A stretch of DNA of 64,000 nt from Allocoprobacillus halotolerans (GCF_024399475.1 NZ_CP101620.1:2647608-2711607); one strand, 5' to 3'; shown: positions 54,333 through 64,000, counted from the first letter of the stretch. Notes: generated by a model not told the origin, from the sequence alone. Made by a program: numbers and translations.

Positions 54333-55771
54333 TCATTTGATTGCCACTTTTTTTGAAATATAAACACTGACACTGCCATCTTTCACTGGAAAATTTCCAT
54401 ATCCCTGTTCATCAATCACAACAGTTTGTTCACAATTGTTTAAATAATCATAAAAAGTCTTTTGAGCAAATTGTTGTCCAACATACATTTTTAAAGAACC
54501 ACCTTTTTGATTGGTCATAACGCACGCCAAACCATAAGTTTCACGTGTCCATCCAATGATATGTCGATCTTGAAAATAATCATTTTGTTTTCCATAAGCA
54601 TAATGTTGACGTAAATACAATAAACGATCAAGGACTTGATAAAAAGCTGGTGTTACGGGTTGACTAATGCCATAATAATCACCATAAAAAACACATGGAT
54701 AGCCATCTTTTCTAAGTAAGATTAAAGCATATGCCAATGGTTTAAACCAATCTAGTATCCATGACTGTAAACCTTGTTGGGGTTGGGTATCATGATTATC
54801 AACAAATGTTACCGCATGACCTGAAGCTTTTTGAACCAGTGTTCCTTCAAAGATTTGAGACATATCATATTGTCCAAAACTTTGGGATGCCTCATAAAAA
54901 TGATAATGCAAAGGAACATCAAACAAAGACATTTGATAATCAACCGTTTGTAAGTAGCCTAATAATTTTTGAACATCTCCATGCCAATACTCTCCCACAG
55001 CAAATAATTCTTTTTGGATATATTGACGCATTTTTGAAAGCCAGTCACGATAAAAAGTTGCTCGAATATGTTTCACAGCATCTAAACGCAAGCCATCAAT
55101 ATGGGTTGTATCTAAATACCACTTTCCCCATCTTTCTAATTCTTCAATAACACGGGGATTAGAAAAATCTAGATCAGCACCCATTAAATAATCATAATTT
55201 CCATTTTCATCATCCACCTGTGTATCCCATGTCTTATCATGAAAAAGAAATGTCGCATGACGTTTTGTTTTCGCATCATAATCTATCCCATCAAAACAAG
55301 TCCAATCCCAAGTAAAATCACTATATTTTTGATGTCTTTGTGGGAAGGTAAAAAGTGTGGGTACACGTATCCATTCATCTTTTGTTTCCATTTGATAAGT
55401 ATTATGCTGATTAACCATCGAAGCATTCACATCTTCATAGCCATCAGCACCCATACGATGATTCAAAACAATGTCACCATAAACTTGAATACCATACTGA
55501 TGTAATGTATCAATGGCTTTTAAATATTCTTCTTTCGTCCCATATTTTGTGGAAATGCTTCCCTTTTGATCAAATTCTCCTAAATCATATAAATCATAAA
55601 CACCATAGCCAACATCCTGATTACCCGCCATCCCTTTATAAGCTGGTGGCAACCATAAAGCCGTGATTCCTATCTCATGAAGATGCTTAGCATCATCAAT
55701 AATTTTTGAAAAAGATGCGGTTTTGAAGGCAAATACCATTCAAAATATTGCATGAAAACACCTTGTTTCAT
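54333..55771 (-). CDS. Cytoplasmic alpha-amylase, GH13 family, frameshifted near the start
   Basis: Corrected length 479 residues. The true N-terminus MKQGVFMQYFEWYLPSKPHLFQK starts at 55769-55771 with AGGAGGCGATG before it; at the T5 run 55703-55707 one base is missing and then the chain joins IIDDAKHLHEIGITALWLPPAYKG. GH13 motifs: VYGDIVLNHRMG, GLRLDAVKHI (nucleophile Asp), AVGEYWHG (acid/base Glu) and FVDNHDTQPQQ. No signal peptide, so intracellular alpha-amylase acting on maltodextrins is likely. Confidence 0.92.
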
Positions 55772-55799
55772 TTCATCGCCTCCTACAATGAGTATAAAG

Positions 55800-55836
55800 A
55801 AAAAAGTGGAAACCGCAATAAGATTTCCAACTTTTC
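55800..55836 (-). terminator. Terminator after csoR
   Basis: AAAAGTTGGAAA / TTTCCACTTTT hairpin (one bulge) followed by TTTC on the minus strand, just past the csoR stop. Confidence 0.65.
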
Positions 55837-55837
55837 A

Positions 55838-56101
55838 TTATTTCATTAACTGACTAATAATTGTCATCATTTCTTCAATTTTCAAATCAGCTTCTTCACT
55901 GCCAATCGCATCATGAACACAATGTTGCATATGCGCTCCAATAATTTCTTTATTCGCACGTTTTAAAATCGCTTGTGTTGCCATAATCTGATTAGATATA
56001 TCAATACAATAACGATCGTCTTCAATCATTTTAATAATTCCATCAATCTGTCCACGAGCTGTTTTTAATAAGCGTGTAACTTGTTTTTGATTAGCCTGCA
56101 T
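55838..56101 (-). CDS. csoR: Copper-sensing repressor CsoR family
   Basis: 87 residues of helical protein with the C-H-C copper site: DRYCIDISNQI, then AHMQHCVHDA, plus ARGQIDGIIKMIEDD early. CsoR represses copper export genes and releases DNA on Cu(I) binding. The ATG overlaps the copA stop in TAATG. A perfect palindromic operator precedes copA, so it regulates its own operon. Confidence 0.92.
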   Translation of the reverse strand: MQANQKQVTRLLKTARGQIDGIIKMIEDDRYCIDISNQIMATQAILKRANKEIIGAHMQHCVHDAIGSEEADLKIEEMMTIISQLMK

Positions 56102-58605
56102 TATTGAATTCCTTTAACACTATAACCGGCATCTTCAACCGCTTGAATAAGAATACTGTCATCAATGTCTTTGTCCAATTGAAGATAAGCACAATTATTT
56201 TGTAAATCAACTGTTGCTTTGACTCCATCAATACTATTTAATGCCTTGTCCACATGTTTTTGACAATTTGGACACATCATCCCTTCAATATTCATAGTTT
56301 TTTCCATTTTATGTTCCTCCTGTTTCATAATTTGATTTTCCTGTTCAATCATTTGATTTTGATGTTTTGGTTTAAAGAATCTTAATCTTAAAGCATTGCT
56401 GACAACAAAGACAGAACTTAAACTCATGGCTGCTGCGCCAAACATAGGATCAAGCAACCATCCAAAGAATGGATAAAATAATCCAGCTGCAATTGGAATA
56501 CCTATCACGTTATAGAAAAAAGCCCAGAAAAGATTTTCTTTGATATTTTTTAAAACCGCATGACTTAATTCAATTGCATTGACAACATCCTGTAAATCAT
56601 TTTTCATTAAAACAATATCAGCTGAATCCATCGCAATATCTGTTCCTGAAGTCATCGCAATACCTACGTCTGCACGCATTAAGGCTGGTGCATCATTGAT
56701 TCCATCTCCTACCATAATAACACGCTGCCTGCTGGCTTGTAAATCTCTAATATGTTTTTCTTTATCCTGTGGCAAGACTTCAGCAATAACTTGAATTCCT
56801 AATTCATCACCAATAGCCTGAGCAGTTAAACGATTATCCCCCGTTAGCATATAAATAGATAATCCCATTGCTTTTAACTGTTCAATGGCACTTTGACTTG
56901 TTTCTTTTAAGACATCACTTACCACAATCAATCCAACGATTTGTCCATCATAAGCATAATAAAGTGGTGTTTTACCTTGACTTGCTAAAAGGGCAGCTTC
57001 TTTTTCAACAGGTGATAAATCAATATCATGTTCCTTCATTAGACGTTGATTACCAGATAAGATTATTTTACCATTAACAGTTCCCTTTAATCCCTTTCCT
57101 GATAACATTTCAAAATGATCGAGCGTTTGTAATTCAATATGATTGGCTTTTCCATATTCTACAATCGCCTTCGCCAGTGGATGTTGTGAAGCTTGTTCAA
57201 TAGAAGCCGCTAAAGTTAACAATTCTTTTTCATTCATACCGATAGGATATATTTGTGTCACCTGTGGTTTTCCTTTGGTAATGGTTCCCGTTTTATCTAA
57301 AACAATACTATCAGCTTTTGATAATAATTCTAGGTTTTCTGCTGATTTAATCAAAATGCCTAACTGAGCACCCTTTCCCGTTCCAACCATAATCGCTGTT
57401 GGAGTTGCTAAACCTAAAGCACATGGACAAGAAATAACCAACACAGCGATAGCACATGTTAAAGCAAAATGGAATGTCTGATTGCCTAATGTCATCCATA
57501 AAATAAAAGTGATAAAAGAAATTGTTATAACAATAGGTACAAAAATACCACTAATACGATCGGCTAATTTCGCAATCGGTGCTTTTGATGAACTGGCTTC
57601 TTCAACAAGTTCAATAATTTGAGATAAAGTCGCTTCCTGACTTGTATGTGTAACTTGTACTTGTATATAGCCTTCTACATTCATTGTGGCACCAATAACA
57701 CGATCATTGACTGTTTTATCAACTGGCAAACTTTCACCAGTAATCATAGATTCATCAATTGAAGTATGTCCTTGAACAATCACACCATCTAATGGAATGC
57801 TTTGTCCTGATTTCACAACAACAATATCTCCTACCTGTACTTCTTCAATAGGAACTTCTTTTTCTATACCACCTTTCAATACTGTTGCGACTGAAGGCAT
57901 AAGATGAATTAATTTTTCAATTGCTTCAGTTGTTTTCTTTTTAGAACGTGATTCTAAATATTTTCCTAAAGAAATCAATGTGAGAATCATGGCAGCTGAT
58001 TCAAAATATAATTGCATCACATATTGATGAGCCTGATGCATATTTCCATGTCCTAAATCATACCCCATCATAAACACAGCATAAATACTATATAGAGCAG
58101 CAGCTGATGAACCCATTGCGATTAATGTATCCATATTAGGAGAACGATGCCATAATGATTTGAACCCTCTTTGGAAATAATAGCGATTAATATACATCAC
58201 TGGTAAAGTTAAAAAGAGTTCAGCTAAGGCAAACACCATCATATTTTCTTCACCCGTTAAAAAGGCTGGTAATGGTGCTCCCATCATATGTCCCATTGAA
58301 ATATAGAATAAAGGAATCAAGAAAATAAAAGATAAAATCAATGACTTTTTCTTATGATCAACTGTTTCCTCTTGTTTTTTTGCTTGTACAGTCTGTGTTT
58401 CTAATGCCGCTTTATATCCAGCATTTTCTACGGATTGAAAAATCATTTGATCATTGACTTTACTTTCATCATAGTCAACAACCATACTGTTACTTAGTAA
58501 ATTCACGTTGACATCTTTGACACCATCAATTTGTCTAACGGCTTTATCAACATGGGCACTACATGCACTGCACGTCATCCCCATGACATCATATTTCTGT
58601 TTCAT
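56101..58605 (-). CDS. copA: Copper-exporting P-type ATPase CopA with N- and C-terminal heavy-metal domains
   Basis: Membrane pump for Cu(I). 834 residues: N-terminal HMA domain with MTCSACSAHVDKAV; eight membrane helices, the CPC site SCPCALGLATPTA, the phosphorylation motif DKTGT and the GDGINDAPAL hinge. Unusually the last 70 residues form a second HMA domain (MEKTMNIEGMMCPNCQKHVDKAL) after a Glu-rich linker, like a fused CopZ chaperone. AGGAGGTATC precedes the ATG. First gene of the copA-csoR operon. Confidence 0.95.
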   Translation of the reverse strand: MKQKYDVMGMTCSACSAHVDKAVRQIDGVKDVNVNLLSNSMVVDYDESKVNDQMIFQSVENAGYKAALETQTVQAKKQEETVDHKKKSLILSFIFLIPLFYISMGHMMGAPLPAFLTGEENMMVFALAELFLTLPVMYINRYYFQRGFKSLWHRSPNMDTLIAMGSSAAALYSIYAVFMMGYDLGHGNMHQAHQYVMQLYFESAAMILTLISLGKYLESRSKKKTTEAIEKLIHLMPSVATVLKGGIEKEVPIEEVQVGDIVVVKSGQSIPLDGVIVQGHTSIDESMITGESLPVDKTVNDRVIGATMNVEGYIQVQVTHTSQEATLSQIIELVEEASSSKAPIAKLADRISGIFVPIVITISFITFILWMTLGNQTFHFALTCAIAVLVISCPCALGLATPTAIMVGTGKGAQLGILIKSAENLELLSKADSIVLDKTGTITKGKPQVTQIYPIGMNEKELLTLAASIEQASQHPLAKAIVEYGKANHIELQTLDHFEMLSGKGLKGTVNGKIILSGNQRLMKEHDIDLSPVEKEAALLASQGKTPLYYAYDGQIVGLIVVSDVLKETSQSAIEQLKAMGLSIYMLTGDNRLTAQAIGDELGIQVIAEVLPQDKEKHIRDLQASRQRVIMVGDGINDAPALMRADVGIAMTSGTDIAMDSADIVLMKNDLQDVVNAIELSHAVLKNIKENLFWAFFYNVIGIPIAAGLFYPFFGWLLDPMFGAAAMSLSSVFVVSNALRLRFFKPKHQNQMIEQENQIMKQEEHKMEKTMNIEGMMCPNCQKHVDKALNSIDGVKATVDLQNNCAYLQLDKDIDDSILIQAVEDAGYSVKGIQ

Positions 58606-58617
58606 AAGATACCTCCT

Positions 58618-58634
58618 ATACCCCTGTGGGGTAT
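58618..58634 (-). promoter_or_regulatory. CsoR operator of copA-csoR
   Basis: Near-perfect palindrome ATACCCC-TGT-GGGGTAT, the known kind of CsoR site, placed just downstream of the -10 box so that repression is by blocking the start region. Confidence 0.85.
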
Positions 58635-58640
58635 ACTGTC

Positions 58641-58668
58641 ATTATACGCTCTTTTTATAAAAAAACAA
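58641..58668 (-). promoter_or_regulatory. Predicted copA promoter
   Basis: Minus-strand TATAAT (58641-58646) with TTGTTT 16 bases upstream (58663-58668). Confidence 0.55.
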
Positions 58669-58678
58669 GTCATATGAT

Positions 58679-58705
58679 AAAAAAACTATATCTTAACGAT
58701 ATAGT
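58679..58705 (-). terminator. Terminator after aspartokinase
   Basis: Stem ACTATATC / GATATAGT with 5-base loop, T7 tract on the minus strand, between the aspartokinase stop and the copA promoter. Confidence 0.75.
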
Positions 58706-58784
58706 CTATGGAATAAAAATCTAATAACCTATTTCAAAATCAACTCAATTTTCCCTTCTTCGTACGTTTTCTAATATGAAAATC

Positions 58785-60115
58785 TCATACTGATTCCTTA
58801 TCATTTACAATAAATTCTTGATAAATGGCTTTTATAGCTGGTTTAAAATAACAATTACGTACACCAATAATAATATTCAACTCACTTGATCCCTGATCAA
58901 TCATTTTAATATTGATATTTTCTCTTGCTAAAGCTTTAAAAACACGTGCTGCTGTTCCTCGACTGGCTTTCATTCCACGTCCTACAACGGCAATCAATGA
59001 TAAATCAGATTCAAGGACAATTGAATCCGGATGGACTATGCGATGTAATCCTGCTAAGATATCTTGTTCTTTATCAATAAAATCATCAGTATTGACAATC
59101 ACAGTCATTGTATCAATTCCAGAAGGCATGTGCTCAAATGAAATATGATAATCTTCAAAGACCTGTAAAACTTTACGCCCAAATCCTACTTCTGAGTTCA
59201 TCATATCTTTTTCAATCATGACAGTCGCAAAACCTTGTTTACCGCAATTCCAGTAATCACATGTGCTGGTTTATGGCAGGTACTTTCTACAATCAATGTT
59301 CCTGGATCTTCAGGACAATTGGTATTTTTAACGTGAATAGGAATCCCTTCTTTACGTACTGGGAAGACTGAATTTTCATGTAAAACAGAAGCCCCCATAT
59401 AAGATAATTCTCGTAATTCTTTATAAGTAATGGTTTCAATCACATCAGGATTTTTCACAATGCATGGATCAGCAATTAAAAATCCTGAAACATCTGTCCA
59501 GTTTTCATATAAATCAACTTTTCCATTTTTCGCAACAATTGATCCTGTTACATCAGAACCACCTCTTGAAAAAGCTTTAATTTGACCACTGCCATCATTT
59601 AAAGAACCATAAAAACCTGGAATGACTGCATAAGGTGTCGTTTCTAATTTTTGTGATAAAATCTTGTCTGTTTTTTTCACATCATAACGTCCATCTTTAT
59701 CAATAAAAATAACATCTTTGGCATCAATAAATACAAAATCAAGATAATTAGCTAATATTTTCCCATTTAAATATTCTCCTCGACTGACAATATAATCTTC
59801 ACTGGCTCCATTTTCTAAAGCCTCTTGAATAATCTGAAATTCATCATCCAAAGACATATCTAAATGCAAACCATCAATAATATCTAAAAAACGTTCTTTC
59901 ATCTGATCAAAATACAAATGAAATTCATTTTTTGTTTTAGCATAAAAAATCTTATATAAAAGGTCAGTCACCTTTGTATCATCTTTAAATCTTTTACCCG
60001 GTGCACTTGGCACCACATAACGCCTTTCCTGATCACTTTTAATAATCTCATAAACTTTTTGAAACTGTGTTGCATCTGCTAAAGATGAACCCCCAAATTT
60101 TACAACTTTACTCAT
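58785..60115 (-). CDS. Aspartate kinase, frameshifted
   Basis: Phosphorylates aspartate at the start of lysine, threonine and methionine synthesis. Corrected length 443 residues. N-terminal kinase: MSKVVKFGGSSLADA (KFGGSS), VIPGFYGSLNDG, SRGGSDVTGSIVA; C-terminal ACT region with IDTMTVIVNTDDF, LIAVVGRGMKASRGTAARVFKAL and IKMIDQGSSELNIIIGV. The frame breaks near 59233-59236 (AACAAGG); one added base gives NKGFATVMIEKD. Here the run is short, so error type is less certain. GGAGGGGTTTG precedes the ATG. Confidence 0.92.
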
Positions 60116-60178
60116 CAAACCCCTCCATTTCTATCAATAGGATACATGATTCTTAGCTTTTATTCAATATTTAAACAA

Positions 60179-60203
60179 AAAATATCCCAGTTTCCTGAGA
60201 TAT
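60179..60203 (-). terminator. Terminator after xpt
   Basis: AAATATCTCAG-GAAA-CTGGGATATTT hairpin with a GNRA-like loop followed by TTTG on the minus strand. Confidence 0.7.
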
Positions 60204-60206
60204 TTT

Positions 60207-60785
60207 CTATCTAAAAGTAATTTCTCCTTTGACATCATCCATATGATCAATAATCGCGAGTGATTCTAAATGATAACCTAACTCTCTAATTTTTTGACCA
60301 CCCACTTGATAACCTTTTTCAATGACGATACCAATTCCTTCAACAGTTGCACCAGCCTGATGAATCAAATCAATTAATCCTAACACGGCACATCCATTAG
60401 CTAAAAAGTCATCAATAATTAACACATGATCATTTTCATTTAAATATTGTTTAGAAATCACAACATCATTAGTATTTTGATGCGTAAATGAATCTATTGT
60501 TGTATGATAAAGTTCATCTGAAATGTTGGAAGATTTTGATTTCTTCGCAAAAACAACAGGTATATTTTGAAAATGTCTGGCAGTCATCACAGCAACACCA
60601 ATCCCACTTGCTTCAATCGTTAAAATCTTAGTGATTGGTTGATTTTGGAAGAGTGTCTGAAATTCTTTTCCCATTTCATCTAAAAACGCAACATCAATCT
60701 GATGGTTTAAAAAACTATCAACTTTTAAAATATTTCCCTTTTTTACAATTCCTTCTCTAATAATTTTTTCTTCTAATGCTTTCAT
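60207..60785 (-). CDS. xpt: Xanthine phosphoribosyltransferase
   Basis: Converts xanthine and PRPP to XMP in purine salvage. 192 residues with MKALEEKIIREGIVKKGNIL at the start, TIEASGIGVAVMTARHF, VFAKKSKSSN, and the PRPP loop VLIIDDFLANGCAVLGLIDL. The ATG overlaps the corrected stop of the GNAT gene in ATGA. No purine riboswitch is visible upstream, since the gene is second in its operon. Confidence 0.95.
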   Translation of the reverse strand: MKALEEKIIREGIVKKGNILKVDSFLNHQIDVAFLDEMGKEFQTLFQNQPITKILTIEASGIGVAVMTARHFQNIPVVFAKKSKSSNISDELYHTTIDSFTHQNTNDVVISKQYLNENDHVLIIDDFLANGCAVLGLIDLIHQAGATVEGIGIVIEKGYQVGGQKIRELGYHLESLAIIDHMDDVKGEITFR

Positions 60786-61305
60786 AATTCTCCCTTTTGT
60801 TGATACACAACTTCAAATATTTCTTTTTTATTTTTTGATATTTTTGTTCATCCATCATTTCTGGATAAGTCATCATATTTAAAATAACTGGTTGATCGCC
60901 TTGACGAAATGTTGGTTGAATATAATCATAAGGATTCAATATAAATCCCATTCGTTCATAAAATTGAATACGTCTTCTAGAAAAATCATCATATGGTTCT
61001 TCTACTTCTAAAAACAAAAAGTCGTTAACGTACATTTGACAAAACTGTTTCATTAAATCACTACCTAAACCTTGGCCACGCATCTTTTCATGAACGGCAA
61101 AATTTTCCAGATAAACACAATGCTTCAATTCCCAGACAATCATAGCGCCTTGCAGTTCCTGTTTAGAATAACATGCATAAATACAAAATAAACCTTGTTG
61201 AAATAAATCTTTCATATATTGATAGGGTCTTAATTCAGACGGTACAAAAGATTGTTGAAAAAGTGCATAGACATCATCAAACTGTGATAAAGAGATTTTT
61301 TTCAT
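60782..61305 (-). CDS. GNAT-family N-acetyltransferase, frameshifted at its end
   Basis: Corrected length 174 residues. MKKISLSQFDDVYALFQQSF, then VYLENFAVHEKMRGQGLGSDLMKQF (acetyl-CoA motif) and RRRIQFYERMGFILNPYDYI. At the T6 run 60824-60829 one base is missing; restored, the end reads KKEIFEVVYQQKGEL and stops in ATGA with xpt. As read the protein would be longer and overlap xpt by 28 bases. Substrate unknown. GGAGGGTGATGAT precedes the ATG. Confidence 0.85.
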
Positions 61306-61338
61306 ATCATCACCCTCCTCTATCATTCTAACATATTA

Positions 61339-61818
61339 TTAAAATGATACCAAGTCTGGATTTTCATGATGAAGCAAGAATAACTTGATGTCCATATCAC
61401 GACCATAACCACCTAATTTGTGTGAAGAACCAATCACCCGATGACATGGTATCAATAATGAAAATGGACATTCTCTTAATGCACTGCCCACTGCTCGATA
61501 AGCACGAGGATGACCAATCATTTGAGCAACTTCCTGATAACTTTTAGTCGTTCCATACGGAATTGACATCGTGGCTTTCCAAACTTTCTGTTGAAAGGCT
61601 GTACCTTTTACAAAACGATATTGAAAATCAAAATTTATCCTTGTTTTATCAAAATATTCATATATCTGTTTGGATATATCTTCTAAACATTTATTTTTTT
61701 CATAAATAGCATCTTTGATTTCAATAGGACTTCCACAATAAATGATGTGATTGTCTTGACAGGCAAGCATCAACTTTCCAATAGGAAATGAATATTCATA
61801 ATAATATATTGAACTCAT
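61339..61818 (-). CDS. ogt: Methylated-DNA-protein-cysteine methyltransferase
   Basis: Suicide repair protein for O6-methylguanine, 159 residues. Starts MSSIYYYEYSFPIGKLML; GTAFQQKVWKATMSIPYGTTKSYQEVA and RAVGSALRECPFSLLIPCHRVIGSSHKLGGY contain the helix-turn-helix and the active Cys (PCHRV). AAAGGACTATAAT precedes the ATG at 61816-61818. It starts one base after the amidohydrolase stop. Confidence 0.95.
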   Translation of the reverse strand: MSSIYYYEYSFPIGKLMLACQDNHIIYCGSPIEIKDAIYEKNKCLEDISKQIYEYFDKTRINFDFQYRFVKGTAFQQKVWKATMSIPYGTTKSYQEVAQMIGHPRAYRAVGSALRECPFSLLIPCHRVIGSSHKLGGYGRDMDIKLFLLHHENPDLVSF

Positions 61819-61819
61819 A

Positions 61820-63133
61820 TTATAGTCCTTTGACATATTCTAAAGCCTGTTTTGAAAAAGTCGATGAATCCTGTTGAAGATTTTGTTTTAATTCTTCTAA
61901 TGAAACTTTTTGTAAAGTCTTATCTTTCACTAAACATTCACCATTTACAAAAACTGTATTGACAAGCCCAGCATTTGCACTATAGACAAGTGCTGAATAA
62001 GGATCATAGAGAGGATACATAGAAACACTATCTGTATCCACAATGATAAAATCTGCACGTTTACCAATTTCTAATGATCCAACCAGATGATCGATATGAA
62101 GTGCTTTGGCACCTTGTAATGTAGCTAATGATACAATATCCTGGCAAGGAAAAGCATTGCGATCATGATTAACAGTTTTGTGAACACAGGCAATCATTTT
62201 CATCATGGAAAAAAGCTCTAAAGTATTACCACTAGATGGTCCATCCGTTCCTAAACCTACAAAAACATCTTTTTCTAATAATTGTTTTAATGGCATCACG
62301 CCTTTTCCAGCTTTTAAATTAGAAACCAAACAATGCGCTACAGATGCTCCGTTTTCTTTTATTAAATCTATATCATGATCATTGATATGAATACAATGAG
62401 CCAAAACAACATTTTTATTAAGAAGATGATAATGATTTAAAAATTCAGTTGGTGTCATTTGATATTCTTTTTGAAAATAGTCCATTTCATAATCAAGTTC
62501 ACTGGCATGTAAAGAAAATGGTACATCATATTTTTGAGCCAATTGACTTGCTAATTGTAAATGTTTTAAATCATTGGTATTTGTCGCATGTGGCGCAACA
62601 AATGGTGTAATCAAAGGATGATTTTTCCATTTAGGTATAAACCATTGACAATAATCTAAACCACCATAGGCTTGATCACTATCACAGCTAGGAAAATCAA
62701 CAATCGTTTCACCAACAAAAGCTCTCATCTTCATTTCATCAGCTGCCTTGGCAACTTCATTTTCAAAATAATACATGTCCATAAAAGTTGTAATTCCTGA
62801 TAGCAGCATTTCTGCCATGGCATAACGAGAACTATGATAAACCAGTTCAGGTGTCATACATTTTGATTCTAATGGAAACAAAAAGCGACGTAAACGATCT
62901 GGACAGTCATCTCCTAAGCCACGAAAAGGAATCATTCCTAAATGTGTATGCGTATTAATCATACCTGGTAATAAAATACCTTGATGTCCATCAATACACT
63001 GATCATAAGTGCCTGAACATGTTTTCCCAATTTCAATAATTGTATCATCTTCAATCAACATTTCACCTTGTTGATACATATCCAATTGTTCATTCATGGT
63101 TAAAATTGTTACATTTTTAATCAGTGTTTTCAT
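61820..63133 (-). CDS. mtaD: Amidohydrolase, MTA/SAH deaminase-like
   Basis: About 437 residues from MKTLIKNVTILTMN: metal-binding GMINTHTHLGMIPF, FSLHASE, VVLAHCIH and GLGTDGPSSGN, as in 5-methylthioadenosine/S-adenosylhomocysteine deaminases. Related family members deaminate other nucleosides or triazines, so the substrate is probable, not proven. GGAGGAAT precedes the two ATGs at 63131-63136. The start overlaps the adenine deaminase gene's stop. Confidence 0.85.
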   Translation of the reverse strand: MKTLIKNVTILTMNEQLDMYQQGEMLIEDDTIIEIGKTCSGTYDQCIDGHQGILLPGMINTHTHLGMIPFRGLGDDCPDRLRRFLFPLESKCMTPELVYHSSRYAMAEMLLSGITTFMDMYYFENEVAKAADEMKMRAFVGETIVDFPSCDSDQAYGGLDYCQWFIPKWKNHPLITPFVAPHATNTNDLKHLQLASQLAQKYDVPFSLHASELDYEMDYFQKEYQMTPTEFLNHYHLLNKNVVLAHCIHINDHDIDLIKENGASVAHCLVSNLKAGKGVMPLKQLLEKDVFVGLGTDGPSSGNTLELFSMMKMIACVHKTVNHDRNAFPCQDIVSLATLQGAKALHIDHLVGSLEIGKRADFIIVDTDSVSMYPLYDPYSALVYSANAGLVNTVFVNGECLVKDKTLQKVSLEELKQNLQQDSSTFSKQALEYVKGL

Positions 63134-64000
63134 CATATTCCTCCATAAGTGGTACAATTGTTTGATGATAAGTATCCATCATTCCATAATCCGTTACCTT
63201 TAGTTCTGGTGAAACTGGTAAAGATAAAGTTGAAAAAGACATAATCGCATTATCATGGATATATCCTAAATGTTCCATAGCTTTTCTAACTTCACACAAA
63301 TCTTTAGCAAGACAATCAAGTGGCTGATCACTGATAATACCACCTACATTCAACAGAGCATTGGCTTGAACTTTTTGATTTTCAACAACCAGATAACCAC
63401 CTTGCTGATCTAACAGTTGATGTTGTGCCTTGATCATATCTTCTACATTATTTCCTAAAATCATGATATTGTGATGATCATGAGCCCAACTCGTTGCAAT
63501 AGCTCCTTTTTTTGCAAAGTATTTTTCACCAAAGCATGTGTCACATGCCCATTTTTCCCATATCTTTCAAACACAGTTAATAAACTTAATCCTGCACTGG
63601 CATAATCCACATAACCATCTTTAACTGGTAAAGTCATCTTCAAATGTTTTGTAAAGGTAGAATGGGGTTGTACTTCCATCACATGGCAAAGCACTTCTTT
63701 TTGACAAGATGCAATCATAAAATCTGATGCACTTGCTTTTTTAGCATGTAATGAATGATAAAAATCTTGAGGAAACTGTGGCTCTGTTTCTTGAATTTCA
63801 ATTGTTTTTGATTGATCATAGACACATTGTCCTCTTTTATAAACACGATCAATTGAAAATTCATACAAATCATCCAATAAAATAAAATCCGCTATTTTTC
63901 CAGGAGCAATACATCCCCGATCAATCATATGCATACGTCTTGCAGGCGTATAAGTTGCACAATAAATAGCTTTTTCAATCGGCATTCCTAAATCATAAGC
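63117..64000 (-). CDS. ade: Adenine deaminase, frameshifted and cut by the window edge
   Basis: The visible C-terminal 294 residues: YDLGMPIEKAIYCATYTPARRM, GCIAPGKIADFILLDDL, then GYVDYASAGLSLLTVFERYG, a lesion in the T7 run 63507-63513 and, when restored, KKGAIATSWAHDHHNIMILGNN followed by LVVENQKVQANALLNVGG. These are adenine deaminase (Ade) signatures: two-domain amidohydrolase converting adenine to hypoxanthine. The N-terminus lies outside. It overlaps mtaD, which suggests a purine deamination operon. Confidence 0.92.

Noticed and set aside
60116-60206. Possible lysine riboswitch upstream of aspartokinase
   Set aside because: The gap is only about 90 bases, most of it taken by the xpt terminator, too short for an L-box.

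Overview
The window is AT-rich DNA from a low-GC, spore-forming Firmicute. The gene content and order (recA-rny-ymdB-spoVS-miaB-ymcA-cotE-mutS-mutL, spoIVA-hup, gpsA-der-cmk, dacB-spmA-spmB-rluB) match Bacillus-type chromosomal blocks, while the protein style and several small conserved unknowns suggest a gut Erysipelotrichia/Coprobacillaceae-like bacterium (inference). Almost all genes are on the minus strand, so this is probably one chromosome arm of mostly housekeeping genes with a few accessory islands. No tRNA, rRNA operon, CRISPR array, IS element or prophage was recognised. The only large non-coding stretch holds the RNase P RNA.

Layout: 1-4.2 kb, sugar ABC importer operon (binding protein, two permeases, a 55-aa membrane protein, ATPase cut by the edge) with a cre-like site and a divergent AraC regulator. 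5.2-11.4 kb, miaA, a small membrane protein, mutL, mutS and cotE. 11.5-13.7 kb, a CAT-like acyltransferase and an unusual IMP dehydrogenase. 13.7-22.7 kb, ymcA, miaB, spoVS, ymdB, rny, recA, pncC, pgsA, rodZ, rnpB and gpsB. 22.9-30.7 kb, recU-ponA facing nth-dnaD-ypmB, then a zinc peptidase, HU and spoIVA. 30.8-34.4 kb, a VOC protein, two flavodoxin-like proteins and an Lsa-type ABC-F gene preceded by a very clear attenuator with a leader peptide. 34.2-42 kb, spoVIF, gpsA, der, cmk, a ferredoxin cluster, rluB, spmB, spmA and dacB. 42-50 kb, small accessory genes, a PTS IIB-ROK fusion and an orphan BrxF-like ATPase. 50-64 kb, mnmM, a radical SAM protein, VanY-type peptidase, amylase, csoR-copA, aspartokinase, xpt, ogt and two amidohydrolases (the last cut by the edge).

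Sporulation genes (spoVS, cotE, spoIVA, spoVIF, spmA, spmB, dacB) are spread through the window and imply a spore former. DNA repair and recombination is also well represented (mutS, mutL, recA, recU, nth, alkD-like, ogt).

A striking property of this sequence is that about eighteen genes, including mutS, mutL, pgsA, ponA and aspartokinase, are split by a one-base frameshift. Nearly all are one missing base in a short A/T run. I list each as one merged gene and give the lesion position. The even scatter, the near-uniform sign and the presence of essential genes make homopolymer sequencing error the likeliest cause, but a mutator strain lacking mismatch repair is a formal alternative.
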